From Deroplatys truncata (taxonomy: Eukaryota > Arthropoda > Insecta > Mantodea > Mantidae), in NCBI GenBank assembly GCA_030765065.1, contig CM060990.1, positions 415,347,198-415,411,197 of the forward strand: 64,000 nucleotides of DNA. The letters are read 5' to 3'. Under the pieces are notes generated by a model. The model did not search any database, had not been told where the DNA came from, and saw only the letters and a program-made list of their open reading frames with translations. Every line of letters begins with the position of its first letter. Position 1 is the first letter of the stretch. A program made the position numbers and the translations under genes. Positions 1-11,679 of the stretch are shown here, in pieces.

Positions 1-1374
1 AGTCCAAGAGATATGCAAACTTTTGAGTAGCGAATAGAGCTGAGAAAGCCTGGCTGAAGCAAGGATAACAGCACGATTGATATGTGGGCGCCGGGTAAGG
101 GTGGTGTCGAAAAACACTCCAAAATACTTTACTAGAACAGGAGAAGGTAATCAGGGAATACAGGTGTTATGGATATACAAGGATGGGGGTGAACGAATGG
201 TACGGAGAGAGAAAATATTTGCCTCTGTCTTGTGGGGGTACAGTGAAATGCACCAGGTAGTGTACCAGTGAATAAGAGAGGTCAAGGAAACCTGCAGGGC
301 AGCAGGAGCAGTAGGAAGATCGTGATGGGAGTAGTAAAGAAATGTGTCGTCGGCATATAACGCTACTTCTGCAAGCTCTAGGTGCGGAAGATCTGAAGTG
401 TAAACACTGAACAGAAGTGAAGCTAAGATGGAATCCTGGGGGACACCAACGCGAATAAATTTCAGTGAGGAGCATGTGCCACGTATACAAACGACGAACT
501 GTCGATTCGAAAAAAGTAGCAAAAACTTCCTGCAAGTACTGGTGAAGGCCTACACGAAAGAGTTTGAGCATAAGGCCATCGTGCCACACTTTATCAAAAG
601 CCTGGGCGACATTCATGAACGTGGTCGGTGTATATTGTCGATTTTCAAATCCATGAACAACGGCTTGAGTGAAACGGAATAGTTGGTGTTTAGCAGAGTG
701 ATCTGGTCTAAAGCTAAACTGAAATGGCCGGATAACATTATTCCGGAAGACAAACTGAGACAAACGACGATGAATAACCTTCTCAAGGAGATTGGAAGGG
801 TTGGGTACTAAACTATTTGGACGGTAACTTGACGGTAAATGCCGGGGCTTATTGAGTTTAGGAAAGACAATAATCTGAGTAAGTATCTAAGCGGCGGGAA
901 AGTAGCCGAGACGTAAGGCAGCGTTCATAATGGAAGAAAGGTAAGCCAGAGCCTTTTTGGTGAGTTTCTTTAATACGATGTTGGGAATCAGGTCGAGTCC
1001 AAGAGATTTCTTATTCGGAAGGCGGGAGATGAAATGCGACAACTCCCCGGGCTGGTAAAAGACATTCGGACAGGAACAGTGGATTGCGATTTAAAAGCAT
1101 GTTCTGTACGAAGGGATTGGGAAGTAGGAACATCAAAACCAGAATCAGGAGTAAATGTTTGCTCGAAATGTGAAGCCAGAACCTCACATTTGTCAAAAGA
1201 AGACGTAATAAGTGTATCGCCATGATGAAGGCTACAAACAACGGTGGTTTTCCAAAGAATGCTTCAAGTCGTTTGTGGAACATGTGGTCATCTGGAGAAA
1301 GAGTGGCTAGGTGGCGTTGAAAGGTTTGGAAGCGTGGTGTTCGAGTTCCAGTTTCACACGACGTATACGCCCAA
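1..1374 (-). pseudogene. Jockey-like LINE, reverse transcriptase part of ORF2 (broken, runs off the left edge)
   Basis: Minus-strand reverse transcriptase of a non-LTR retrotransposon, downstream of its endonuclease. The frame at 763-167 shows the palm motif AFDKVWHDGL. The frame at 522-151 shows GVPQDSILASLLF followed by ALYADDT, the catalytic YADD box. These two pieces of one RT domain lie in different frames, so at least one frameshift separates them, and another separates them from the endonuclease. The Gly of the usual GVPQGS motif is Asp. The element continues past base 1, so its 3' end and tail are not visible. The RT would copy element RNA at a nicked target, but this copy cannot encode it. 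Jockey clade is judged from the endonuclease and gag that accompany it. Confidence 0.85.
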
Positions 1375-2355
1375 TTAATCTGACGGAGCCAAGGTTGCCA
1401 TTCCCGCTGCCAGTGACGCCGAATGTGATTCTTCATTTGACTGAGGACAATAAGAAAGGGGGGTAGTTGGGATGGAAAAGGGCATTGAGAAGAGACCGTG
1501 GAATAGCGTAGGCTGGAGCAAATGGCATCTGTAAAATGCATCAATATCTTCCGGAGTGACAATGTGATAGGAGGTTGACAGAGGCGCATTCAGCCGTTCT
1601 TGAAAAGCATCCCAGTGCACGTAGCCATTAATGAGCCGTGGTGGCGGAGGAATGAAACCCAGACCAAGGGAGAAAGCAGCTAAGATTGGGCAGTGGTCAG
1701 AATTCAGCTCGGTTAGAGAGTTCATATAAAGTCGTAAACCCTGGTTTCTATAAATGCCAATGTCAATGATATCCGGAGATACCTTGGGATTGGTAGAATA
1801 ATGAGTGGGATCAGAAGGAGCCAGAATATTGCAGAGAGAACTGCTGAGAAATTGTTGGAGACGACGGCCATTGGTGTTAGTAGTTCTACATCCCCAGGAG
1901 GTATGCTTACAGTTCAGATAGCGTAATAGAAGAATGCGGCCACGATCAGGAAAAAGAAATGAAAGAAAATGTGTGTTGAGGTTGTAATTAGAAGGTTTAT
2001 AGGCACCGATGAGGACCAGATGGTGAAGTTTATCATCAGGAGAGTGAAGTTTAATACCAACAACTTCTAATGCTGGGAAATCAGCGAGAAAGATGGCGCT
2101 ATGATGGAGCCGACGTCTCACAGCAAGGGAAACACCCCCTGAGGCCGTTAAAAATGCTCGATCGCGCCGATAAACGTGATAACCAGGAAGAGTAAATTGT
2201 TCATTGGAAAGAAAATGAGTTTCCGTGACACAGGCGATATCTATGTTATGCATTGTGAAGAAAGAGATAAATGAAGCTCGTTTGCTTTGAAGGCCATTGG
2301 CGATCCATTTGAGGAGAGTGAGACTATTAACAGAGCGGCGATTAGGGAGTACCAT
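1375..2355 (-). pseudogene. Jockey-like LINE, apurinic-type endonuclease part of ORF2
   Basis: A 326-codon minus-strand frame starting at ATG 2355. It reads as the N-terminal endonuclease/exonuclease/phosphatase domain of a jockey-clade ORF2. Visible signatures are VTETHF with the catalytic Glu (residues 43-48), YLNCKHTSWGC (146-156), DPTHYSTNP and SPDIIDI, and NSDHCPIL near residue 219. Members of the family normally carry GDLN before the KH motif. Here the Asp is Tyr (residue 146), so target nicking is probably lost. The frame breaks in the linker before the RT domain. The gag ORF lies just upstream on the same strand, the usual order of a LINE. Confidence 0.88.
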
Positions 2356-2391
2356 TGATACTAATACTTGTCACGTATGTATGAACAATGT

Positions 2392-3904
2392 TCAGAAGTT
2401 GTGGCAAATAAGGTATAAGAAAAGTACGAAGGACAGCAAATAGTTGTGTGAACAGATCAGTAAACCAGGCCCAAGAACGTGAATCACCAGAGGTCTTGCA
2501 GCAGGCAATGAGGCACTCGGACGAGAGGAAGGAGAACGCAGAAAGCCAGAAAATGATCTGCGTGCAGAAGAGCGAGATGAAGCCTGGTCGGGAGATAGCG
2601 TCTGCTGTTGTTTCTGTTGTTGCTGCTGATGGGACGAACGGAGCTGATGCTGTGAGGTAGAGATATCCCGAGGCTGCCGAGGCAACTCTGACGGAGCAGG
2701 CTGCGGGGACGTTGTGGTGAACGTTGTGGCGAAAGTGTCCCCTGAATGGAACGTTGCTTGAATTTCAAATAATGAGGACAGTCACGATAATTTGCGGGGT
2801 GTTCTTGATGGAAATTGACGCTCTGTGCTGGCGTGGTAGTAGGTTTAGCACACTTTGAGTAATGATTTTCACCCAGACGGCGAAAACAGCGGGACCCTAT
2901 CTGGCAATAGTTTTTCGTGTGACCATAGTTTTGACATCGAGTACACTGTGCTAAGTCTGCATTGCGGCGGCAGGGTTCCACAGTCACCACACTGTAGAGT
3001 AAACGGGTGAAATTGAGAATACCTCTGCCCGAATAATCGTTCAACAACTCGACGGCACAAAGAGGAATAGCTTGTTTAGCTCTGTTGAATAAGCTAGTGA
3101 CTTTTTGAACAGGATACTGCTGAGATCACAGTTCATCGTATATTTCTTTATCACTGAGAGAGAAGGTACATTTCGAATGTTCACAGAAAGAAATCTTATC
3201 CACTGGATTTCTATATGTAAAATATTCCTGCTTGATGCTTGTGAAATAGCGAGTGAGATTGCGAAAATCAGAAGAGGTAGAGGAATATAACTTAACAATA
3301 GATCCACGCAACTCAGTATGAAACTCGGACGTAACATGTTGCTTAATGTCATGCAAGAGTAATTGATAATTGTGTACATTACGTAGACATATTGGTGGAA
3401 TGCGCTTCTTAGATGTGGAACAGCCGGAGGAGTATTTTCCGGCGCAGTATCATCTTCCAAAGTCTGAAGACGATTATGCGTAGGAATGGCATAACGTGGA
3501 GCATTTGACGTTTGTGAAGGCGCTGCTACACAAACACGTTTATGTTGTCCTGCCGGTGGTGAAGAGGGCGGAGCGGAGCGCACAAGGCTGGTAGATGTGC
3601 TGGCACAGAGGCCGTGTAATAGGGAATAATCCTCCATGTGGATATCATTGGAAGCTTTTGCAGAATGGGTAGTCACAACACACATTGGAGAAGACAGAAG
3701 CACAGTGGTAGACACGGGTAGCGCGGAAGCAGATGGTGTAGAGGTAACAGTTGGAGACAAACTCGACGGTGAGGAATGAGCTAAGACGGGCTGGTGTGAT
3801 ACAGTCGGAGCAAGTTGAGGAACAGACACATGTTCCTGATCGGCATTAGCATAAGCTAAATCAATAGCCGAGCGAAGAAGCTCGCCTGTATTACGTTCTG
3901 GCAT
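2392..3904 (-). pseudogene. Jockey-like LINE, ORF1 gag with zinc knuckles (broken)
   Basis: Gag-type nucleic-acid-binding protein of the same element. The ATG at 3904 opens a Ser/Pro-rich N-terminus. One frameshift near 3.36-3.42 kb moves the reading into the frame of 3356-3126, which ends in a nonsense codon. The same frame resumes at 3047 and shows the zinc knuckle CTRCQNYGHTKNYC (CX2CX4HX4C), then a degenerate second Cys/His cluster (CFRRLGENHYSKC). Another shift near 2.68 kb leads into a Gln-rich tail ending near 2392. Order and spacing to ORF2 fit a jockey-type LINE. The DNA from 3905 to about 4080 is the probable 5' UTR. Confidence 0.82.
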
Positions 3905-4080
3905 GAGAGCGGTATAAGGCACTTGTACGATAACTACACTTAAAAATGTAAGCGAAAACAGTAATTGACGTGAACACACGCAATAACACACGCGAATGTA
4001 GAAATAAACACTGAAAAAGGAATTACGTTCCTTCGAGAACTGAACGCGAACGCACAGAGAGAGGTGTAAACACGACCTTC

Positions 4081-4881
4081 TTTCGTGATAGCTGACAACC
4101 GACTTTTCTTCAAATTGTTGATTGTGAAGGATATATTATACTATGTTACTCAATTTCTTATTACCGCTGCTGTTAAATGTAAATAAGCAAATCAAACTAA
4201 TGAATTCTGAATAGGAATGTAGAACATAAGATACTGTAATGTTCTAAACATTCACGTGATATGTAATCAGAATCCGTTATGAAGGTGACTTTAAAGATGG
4301 CATTACCATGACCTGGGACTAATACACTATTGAGCTTACAAATTGAAGGATTGCGCTGCCAGCTCTGGATAAGAAATAACTAGTGTGCAGGGCAAATCAC
4401 AGTCACATTTCTGCTTAAGCTTTATTTATTCACTTCCAGGAACGGTAGAAAAGCGTATTTGTTCTTCAGATATACGGAAACAGCTAACAGTGAACATTCC
4501 CATTTGTGAACTCATTTTCTGAAATATTTTCCTTTTGAAAAGCGCCATTGAATCACGAGATAGCACTCCTATACATTTGCAGAAGTCAAATATATCTATG
4601 AAATCACCTGTTAACACCTGCAGGGATAGCTCACTCGGTAACATTGCTGACTAGAGTGAAATAGTGCTGTGATCGATTGTCTCTGTAAAAATTCTTCTTC
4701 TGTTTAAGAAGAGAGTTGCATGTATACACGAATAGCATTAGTAATTTTAATTTCTGAATAATCCAGAAGGTAAAAAGACATTTAGCTTTAGTGCAATAAA
4801 GTCACTTCTAAAAAGGGTTTATTATGCTGCTTAAATTTATTGCGTAGGAACACCTGCAATGTTGTTCATCGCCTTAAGAAG
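4081..4881. other. Intergenic, nothing recognised
   Basis: AT-rich DNA between the LINE 5' end and the first long SINE. No open frame longer than 72 codons and no recognisable repeat. It ends at the left copy of the SINE target-site duplication. Confidence 0.6.
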
Positions 4882-4890
4882 TTAGCTTAC

Positions 4891-5451
4891 ATACCGAGCG
4901 GGATTGCTCACGCGATTACGTCTGTGGCCCGCATTCGGGAGGTCCCGGGATCGATCCCTGGCGACCGCCCACTCTGGCTTATGCGTTTTTTGTGGGGTTT
5001 CCGGGTCGGCAGGCGAATTTATCTACCACGGCTCTCCTTCTCATTTCCTGTGACAATCATCTTCCTTGTTATCTGTTTCAGGGTTTTAGGACCAGGCGGC
5101 GGGTTACGCCTGGGCCGTGGCTTGCGCTCTGTAAAGGTTTCTTCCCTGGCGACGTTGCGGTACAGTTCAGTTAGGGCTCTCCTCAGCGTGAAACTCCGCT
5201 CCGGAGGGCCCTGGAGATTGGTGGCTTTTGGGTAGGGACCGTGCGGCGTCGGTTGCGTTCTGTCTGGAAACGTTAGGGATCCCGTCTGTGCTTGCTCCTG
5301 TCGGAATCCAGATCTGGTTGCCCTTAAGATCTCTCCCCTCATCCTTCCCTCCCAGTGGCCATGTTGGAAGCATAAAGGGCCGCCTGGCCTGCGTGCAGTG
5401 CTCTGCCCCGTTTCCGGAGGCCCCTCCGTAATACGTACCTTTATCCTTTGC
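4891..5451 (+). mobile_element. Long tRNA-derived SINE (family 1), intact ends
   Basis: The head is tRNA-like: GGGATTGCTCACGCGATTACG resembles an A box and GGGATCGATCCC a B box, so RNA polymerase III promotion is expected. A GC-rich body of about 480 bp follows, with blocks shared by the other copies (TGTTTCAGGG, CTCTGCCCC, CCTCCGTA). The direct repeat TTAGCTTAC lies at 4882-4890 and 5452-5460, marking retroposition by a LINE endonuclease. Open frames inside it are incidental. It is unusually long for a SINE. Confidence 0.82.
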
Positions 5452-5460
5452 TTAGCTTAC

Positions 5461-5825
5461 TTTAAGTCACGAAGGGCAGCTATCACACATGTATTATTAA
5501 CAGATGCACTTTGAGTAGAATCGCATTGCATTCTACCTGAATATTGTCAATATCCATACAAAACTATAATATTTTGGAATGAGAAGACTTTCCCTAACAA
5601 TAGCTATGGCCCTATACAAGTATTTTGTCAAAATGTGTGCAGAAGGTTCCACCCAGAATACACGGCATCTAGATATAGTGGACGTGTCCACGTCAAGAAA
5701 AGATTTATAGGTTAGGAGGTTCTGTGTCGCAAATAGAGACACTTGCCTTCCCAAAAATAAGTTTACATCCTGAAGAATACAATGCTCTCCAGTATGCGAT
5801 TACTGCAGCCAGAGTTAACTATAGG
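5461..5825. other. Intergenic, nothing recognised
   Basis: AT-rich stretch between the SINE and the mariner relic. No repeat or coding similarity seen. Confidence 0.5.
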
Positions 5826-7111
5826 AAGGTCACTCTGAAGGTTTTAGAATGAGCAACAATGAGTAGTGGTAAGTCAAAGCAGCTTTGTCTAACTTCAGAT
5901 TGAAGGTCAGATAGCAAAATGTGCAAGTCTGGATGCGCTCCAACAATGTGCATCTTCAGCACCACGCGTGTATGTATAGCAGGTGTTGCTACGCCATACG
6001 CTAGGATGGATCTCAAGCGAGAGCATTTCCGTGCTATGATTTTCTAAGACTTTAAAGTCGATTTAGGGGAGAGAAAATGAATTTAAAGACTGTATCATGC
6101 GTTTGGAGATCTTTGCCCTTTGCAATCCACCATTTATCGATGGTATGCAGAGTTTAGAAGAGGAAGGGATTCCCTCGAATATGAAGACCGAGAAAAACGG
6201 CCAGCTACAACAATAATGGATGAAAATGTGGTGAACGTAGACCGCATTTTGCGAGAATATCATCGTTGCACATATGGTTAGATTTAAGAAGACCTAAATG
6301 TTGGATTGGCAGCAGTGAAAACAATCCTGAAAGAAAAACGACGTCAGAAAACTCTACAGTCGCTGGATCCCCCACCACCTTACAAATGAGCAGAAACTAG
6401 CATCTGTGCAAAGGTGCTAGGAAATGATTGAAAAATTCAATGGGGGAAAATCCAAAAACACATTTAACATTGTAACAGATGACGAAAGCTGGATTTACCA
6501 GTATGATCCAGAAACCAAACCACAGTCATCGGTCTGGGTCTTCCCAGAATAAGATTCTCCGACAAAAGTGAAGCGAACGAGAAGTGTTGGCAAGAAGATG
6601 ATCTGTTCCTTCTTCTCAGCAAGTGGCCACATTGTTATGATTCCGCTTGAGTGACAAAAGGTGTTACACCAGATAGTATACCACAAAATGTCTGCAACAA
6701 GTGTTCAATAAACCGAGAAAAAGCGTCCCAAGACTGGTCTGTGTGGAATTTTGTTGCATTATGCCAATACCTCTGCCCACACTGCACAAGAAACAACCCA
6801 ATTTCTGCAGGAGTCAGATATTTGTCCAATCTTACCTACAGTCCAGATTTGGCCCCATGTGACATTTTACTATTCCCAAAAATCAAAGAAAAGCTCCGAG
6901 GTCATCGATTTGTGTCACCGGAAGCCGCAGTAGCTAGTTACGAAGAATGTATTTGCACTCTCTCCAAAGAAGAATGCCGCTCATGATTTGAGGAATGGTT
7001 TGCAGGGATGAGTCGGTGTATAGAATGCAATGCAGAATATTTTGAAAAGATGCAATGATCAGATCTAAGCGTCCATTATTGCGTCCGTTCTCAAAACTTT
7101 TAGAGTGACAA
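5826..7111 (+). pseudogene. Mariner (DD34D) transposon relic
   Basis: Imperfect inverted ends: GGTCACTCTGAAGGTTTTAG at 5826 and AAAACTTTTAGAGTGACAAT at 7092. Between them the plus strand reads, through many stops and frameshifts, as a mariner transposase. Recognisable parts are a HTH-region segment around 6130-6200 (YAEFRRGRDSLEYEDR), a PTKVKR segment with SVGKKMICSFF near 6560-6610, and the C-terminal YSPDLAPCDILLFPKIK at about 6836-6890, which carries the third catalytic Asp. The transposase would cut and paste the element at TA sites. This copy is long dead. Confidence 0.83.
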
Positions 7112-7439
7112 TGTGTATTTTCAGCAGATAAATAATATTCTATAAAACGTTGAAGTAAATGCTCGCATTAAAACATTCTAGACAAGTCTTCAAGAGTATA
7201 AACATATACTTATTTCTTTAAAATCCAATTTAACGATTGTTATGAATGGCATCCGCAGACCTGACTTAATTTTTCATGTTTATTGCACATATGTACGTTT
7301 GTAATAGGCTTTATGTGCATCAAAGCTTAACCTTTAAATCATTACATAAACATACATTACTGTTCACTGGCTTTGTTTACTGCAGAATCTGTCTTGTATC
7401 TATACACTCGCTTATCCCAGCGATGCTTTGAGGTTCAGT
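7112..7439. other. Intergenic, nothing recognised
   Basis: AT-rich DNA without recognisable genes or repeats. Confidence 0.5.
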
Positions 7440-7600
7440 AGATGGTCTCAATTATGTCTTAGGTCCCTAATAGCCCATATCTCAACTCGATCGAGGACGT
7501 TTGGGCTGAAGTTCAGCGTAGGATGAATGGCATTCTGGTAACAACTTATATAATATGCCACAAAAGTTGTGGGGAATGATACAAGAGGTTTGAAGTTTAT
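7440..7600 (+). pseudogene. Tc1-like transposase C-terminal fragment
   Basis: Plus-strand translation with frame breaks gives SIEDVWAEVQRRMNGI. This corresponds to the SPDLNPIEnvW block around the third acidic residue of Tc1-type transposases. A MIQEV-like segment follows. No inverted ends or upstream catalytic motifs were found, so it is an isolated scrap. Confidence 0.6.
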
Positions 7601-8700
7601 TAATTATATCGCGTGATTTTATGTAAGGAATATTCACCTTCCTGAGATAAGTACAGGTAGTAGATAAGGATATCTTGCATGATGACAATGGATTGGCTAT
7701 TTATTAAACAAATAAAGATTACCACAAAGCATTTGCATTTATCATTAATTATTAAGCAGTTTCATTCATTAAACGATACATATACTTGTGACTGTTTAAT
7801 AAACTCACCTTTTTGAATTGGAATATCAATTGGTGCTATGAAAGGTAGCTGTTAGAACCACTCCCTGACTTGACATGACCTGACCTTCCCTTCCATTGTG
7901 GGAGGAGTCCTCTGTGAACTTTGGCTGCCTTAGGGCTGTGCAAATGTTTGCTTCATGGCGGGACAATATGGTGGTATAGTGCTACTTGACGGTAAAACGA
8001 ACACCATCCCTACAGATTATCAAACATTTGCGTGAGGTTGTGCAAATACTGCATTTTCACTTGCCCAGTTTGCCTGGAGCGCAGGAAAGCAAAACAGAAC
8101 TACATAAAACTATTTTGGGCAGGCTCCGGCACTCAAGAAACGCATAGCTAAGGGCAGCTAAGCCCTTTACCTGTTTTATTTCTTAATGTGACAGAAGGTA
8201 TAGCCGTTTGGTTGTGCTTCTTTCTGTATCAATATACGGCTAGTAATAATTTAGGTAGGGAAAGGTGTTACTTGTCAGAGATTATTTCTAGTCTTTAAAA
8301 CCTACATATTTACATTTAAGAACCGAATATTTAGTATTATTTATAGTCTTACAGTTTTATTTTGTTTGGTATTACCGAAATTTTAAGACATTATCTCACA
8401 ACGTTTCAACTCCATCGAAATTAATTATCTAAAGAAAAAAGCAAACCTTTTGAATAAAGAATCTCACAATTTAAGTTTACATAATTCCACTATAGGTAAA
8501 GATGGCGATGAGTGTAATACATTATCTACAGAATTAGAAAACAAGTCAGTACATACGTTAGAAATGACAAATGTTTTAAACGAAAATTAATGAATAGCTC
8601 ACATTTCTAATAGACTGGGCAGTTCGGAAAACCCTTACGCCGGAACTTATAAACGCACAAATATTTCGCATGCTTGACTTCGGCCGTCGTCCATTGCAGT
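7601..8700. other. Intergenic, nothing recognised
   Basis: AT-rich sequence with no frame over about 70 codons and no recognisable repeat. Confidence 0.5.
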
Positions 8701-8717
8701 CTTATTTTAAGCGCTTC

Positions 8718-9245
8718 TTAATTATCTTCAATATCCTTCAGGATTAGTTTATTCAATGCTTGTACCCTCGTCCAAAACCCTAATAGGTAGCCATGATCAA
8801 TATTGTTAAACGCCCAATCAAGGTATAAAGCTATAATGCCTGCACTTTCATGAGGATTAGCATCAAGGTAGAAAGTCGTATCGTAGTAATTCCAAGTTCT
8901 ACGTGATCTGCTTCCCAAGCACACCACATTTTTGCTCTTTCCCGATAATCTCACTTAGCGCTGGGCGAGGCGCCTCCCTAACAACTTGGCAAACATTTTA
9001 CCGTCAGCGTTCAAGAGTATAATAAACCTATACTGTGGGGAGAGAGTTTGGAGCAGACTTTTTTGGAGTTAACACGATAACACCTCCATTGAAGCCCATC
9101 GAATCACTCGGCGTGTCCGGTAGCTCTCATAAATACGGGCATGTGGCAGCTCTATAAATTTCCAGTAGAGATTTTAAAACTCATATCCAAAACCACCCGC
9201 GATTTGGAGGGACCAATCCGTATTGCAAATATCTCCTCAGAGGTG
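8718..9245 (-). pseudogene. Non-LTR reverse transcriptase fragment
   Basis: On the minus strand the segment around 9010-8950 reads LLNADGKMFAKLLGRRLAQ. This resembles the RPISLLNtDyKifAKLLanRL block of non-LTR reverse transcriptases. It is followed by GKSKNVVCLG and, at about 8870-8770, by ALYLDWAFNNIDHGYL, which matches the catalytic palm motif (LDxxkAFDrvdH). The upstream end near 9245 is weakly supported. No YADD box, endonuclease or poly(A) tail is seen. It is an old truncated LINE scrap from a lineage different from the jockey copy at 1-4 kb. The L1/Tx1-like assignment is tentative. Confidence 0.55.
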
Positions 9246-9959
9246 GAGAGCTCTCCTAATAGTGAGAGCGTTGTATTCCTCCACATTTCGGAACCAGTTC
9301 TGGTACAATAGGTAAGTGTAGGAGGCGGAAATGCATCTGTTATATGTCTTGTTCAAGGTGAGTGTGTTTTCGGTTTGCTATGCTTTTACAGTGAAATCGT
9401 AAAAACGACCATTGCTAGAAGTGTAGATGTGTTTCGAAAATTTGTGAAACTAAATGTAAAATAATCCACATCTGACCTGTCTTGGCCGGAACGTAATTGG
9501 CTACGTTTATTCGGATTTCTCCCTTTTTAAATAATTTTCATCTGACGTTGCCACAACTGTATTGTTCATTGTGGTGTAAAATGTGGTAAAATTTTCATAA
9601 TAGGGAAATTTATATTATTATTTATGTAATTGTTAGCTTAGAACGTTTTACTCAGCTTGTAAGATTTTTTAAATACAAAGTCATAAATGTGGGTAATAGT
9701 ATGAATAATATGGTGCTAACTGCAGCAGAACTTTGATGCTTTAAATAATACCCAATTATTCTAAAAACACCGAGCAAAGTTAGATTTGTCGATCGCAAAA
9801 TAATTGAGTAACAAATGAAATAATCGCTAATATATATTTGTTTCGTTTAACTTAATATACCTCTCATAAACTGCGTTTACTAAGACGCATTATTTAGAAA
9901 CTACTCTACTAGTTCATTCCCTCTCTGTCTCTCTCTCCCATTTTCTCTCTCTATCTCTC
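9246..9959. other. Intergenic, pyrimidine-rich at the right end
   Basis: AT-rich DNA with no genes recognised. The last ~60 bases are a CT-rich microsatellite-like stretch that served as the insertion site of the following SINE. Confidence 0.5.
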
Positions 9960-10499
9960 TCTTAACGAGCGAGATGGATCTACGGTAGCGCGTAAGGCTT
10001 ACATTCGGAGGTCCTGGATTCGATTCCCGGCGATCGCCCACTCTGACCCGTGGAATTTTCGTGGGTTTCCTGGGGCAACAGGCCAATGCTGGGTTGGTTC
10101 CTCTTCTTCCACGACTCTCCTGACCCCACAATTTCCTTCGCGGTCACTTGTTTCAGAGCTGTAGGACCAGGCGACGGTGTTCAGCGTGTTGCGGCTGGAA
10201 GGTGGATGTGCACCATGTGGAGGTTTCTTCCTAGCGACGGTCGGGATTGCTCAGTGAGGGTCCGCTCCCAGTGTGGGCCTCTTCGGGGGACCGCCGGGGT
10301 TAGGGACTTGTGATTGGGGTTGGGCGGCGTCGGATGCGTTCTAACTGAAACCTTTACGGACCCCGGCCATGTTTGCACACATCGTCATTTGGATCTGGTC
10401 GCTCCTCATCCCTCCCTCCCAGGTGCCACGGTAGAAGCACAGAGAGCCCTGGAACCTATACATCCGGTGCTCTGCCCCTCTATTCGTCTGTACCTTTAT
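9960..10499 (+). mobile_element. Long tRNA-derived SINE (family 1)
   Basis: The tRNA-like head has GATCTACGGTAGCGCGTAAG and the B box GGATTCGATTCCC, followed by the standard segment GCGATCGCCCACTCTGACCC. The body of about 450 bp resembles the other family-1 copies and ends at a pyrimidine-rich 3' end. The repeat CTATCTCTC at 9951-9959 and 10500-10508 is a probable target-site duplication, though it lies in low-complexity sequence. Confidence 0.75.
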
Positions 10500-10509
10500 C
10501 TATCTCTCC

Positions 10510-11239
10510 GCCTCCATTGCTTTGCATCCACCAATCCGCAAAGAGTTTACTGTTGTAGTTATTTTTTACTCGCTGTCCTTCATGCCAAACCTTCAGAAGT
10601 ATTTGTCTTTCGCGAAGGCCAGGAACAGAAAAGTTGTACTGAACTGCAACTTCATCCACCTACTACTGGCTACCTACCGTCCCTTGTCGCAAAACTGGCG
10701 TAATTGTATGTGTTGGTGACTATGCTTTACAGCTCCTAACATTTTGTTGAGTGTACTGCTCACAATTTAACTACAGTGAACGAATATACCAATGCAGAGC
10801 GTCACAATCACGCCACATGAATGCCGCCTTTGAATGCAATGCAGTCATGCGCGGTGGTCAGAGGGGTTCGCACGAAACTGGGCAGGTTTAAGGGATCCCA
10901 GGCTTGGTCGCTATTAGAGGTCTGCATTTTCATGAAAACGATCGACCGTGACTCACCGGGCTACAGTCGATTGCCACGTAAGGCAGCCGAGACAGGTTTA
11001 GCCGAGCGCGTGAATCCGCTCCAAGCAACCGTGGTGCTGCTGCTCTCTGGTGCGTCCCAGTTGTAATACAACTAAAGGCGAGTAGTATTTCGGCAGAGCC
11101 GCGCACTGGCACAATACTATATTCAAGAGCAGGTACGTACAGACGGCTCCAAATGTTTTCCGTGCCACGTGTTTGTAACCGCGGAGCATCTTATCGAGAG
11201 GTTATGCCAGGTGTCTTAGCTCATACCTGCTCTACAAGG
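10510..11239. other. Intergenic, moderately GC-rich, unidentified
   Basis: Contains a less AT-rich block (about 10,800-11,150) with overlapping short frames of up to 81 codons. I see no domain. The right end abuts the outer boundary of the left arm of the large inverted repeat. Confidence 0.4.
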
Positions 11240-11679
11240 TTATGGGATGTAATATGGCTAAAGATAACATCATTCCAACACATTTCCTATAGACTTGGCT
11301 GTCAGATAGTAATAACTGTGGGAAAAAAATACAGCAATAAAATTACAGTACAGCGACATAAGTATTTTTTTGGAATTTGATGCATCGTATCATTATATCA
11401 TAAGTGAATGTTAAAACAAAATGGTTTGGTTTTCAATATTCACTACTTTCTCTACCCACTATCAACTAACATGTCTTTATTTGTCATAATATCCTCATAA
11501 AGTATGATTTTTTCGTACACTTTACCTTAATCGTGACAACAAATTAGGCCATAAATTATTTCAAGTTACAGTTTAACTTTTTTCACTATTTGGTTGCATG
11601 CAAGATATTGTAAGGACAAACAGCCGCTTATCTATACCACAACTCGTCTTTTTACTATCTACTACTTACCCATAATAAG

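Noticed and set aside
4893-4965. tRNA gene
   Set aside because: A- and B-box-like words are present, but no cloverleaf with paired acceptor and anticodon arms can be drawn. The segment is the head of a ~550-bp SINE with a target duplication.
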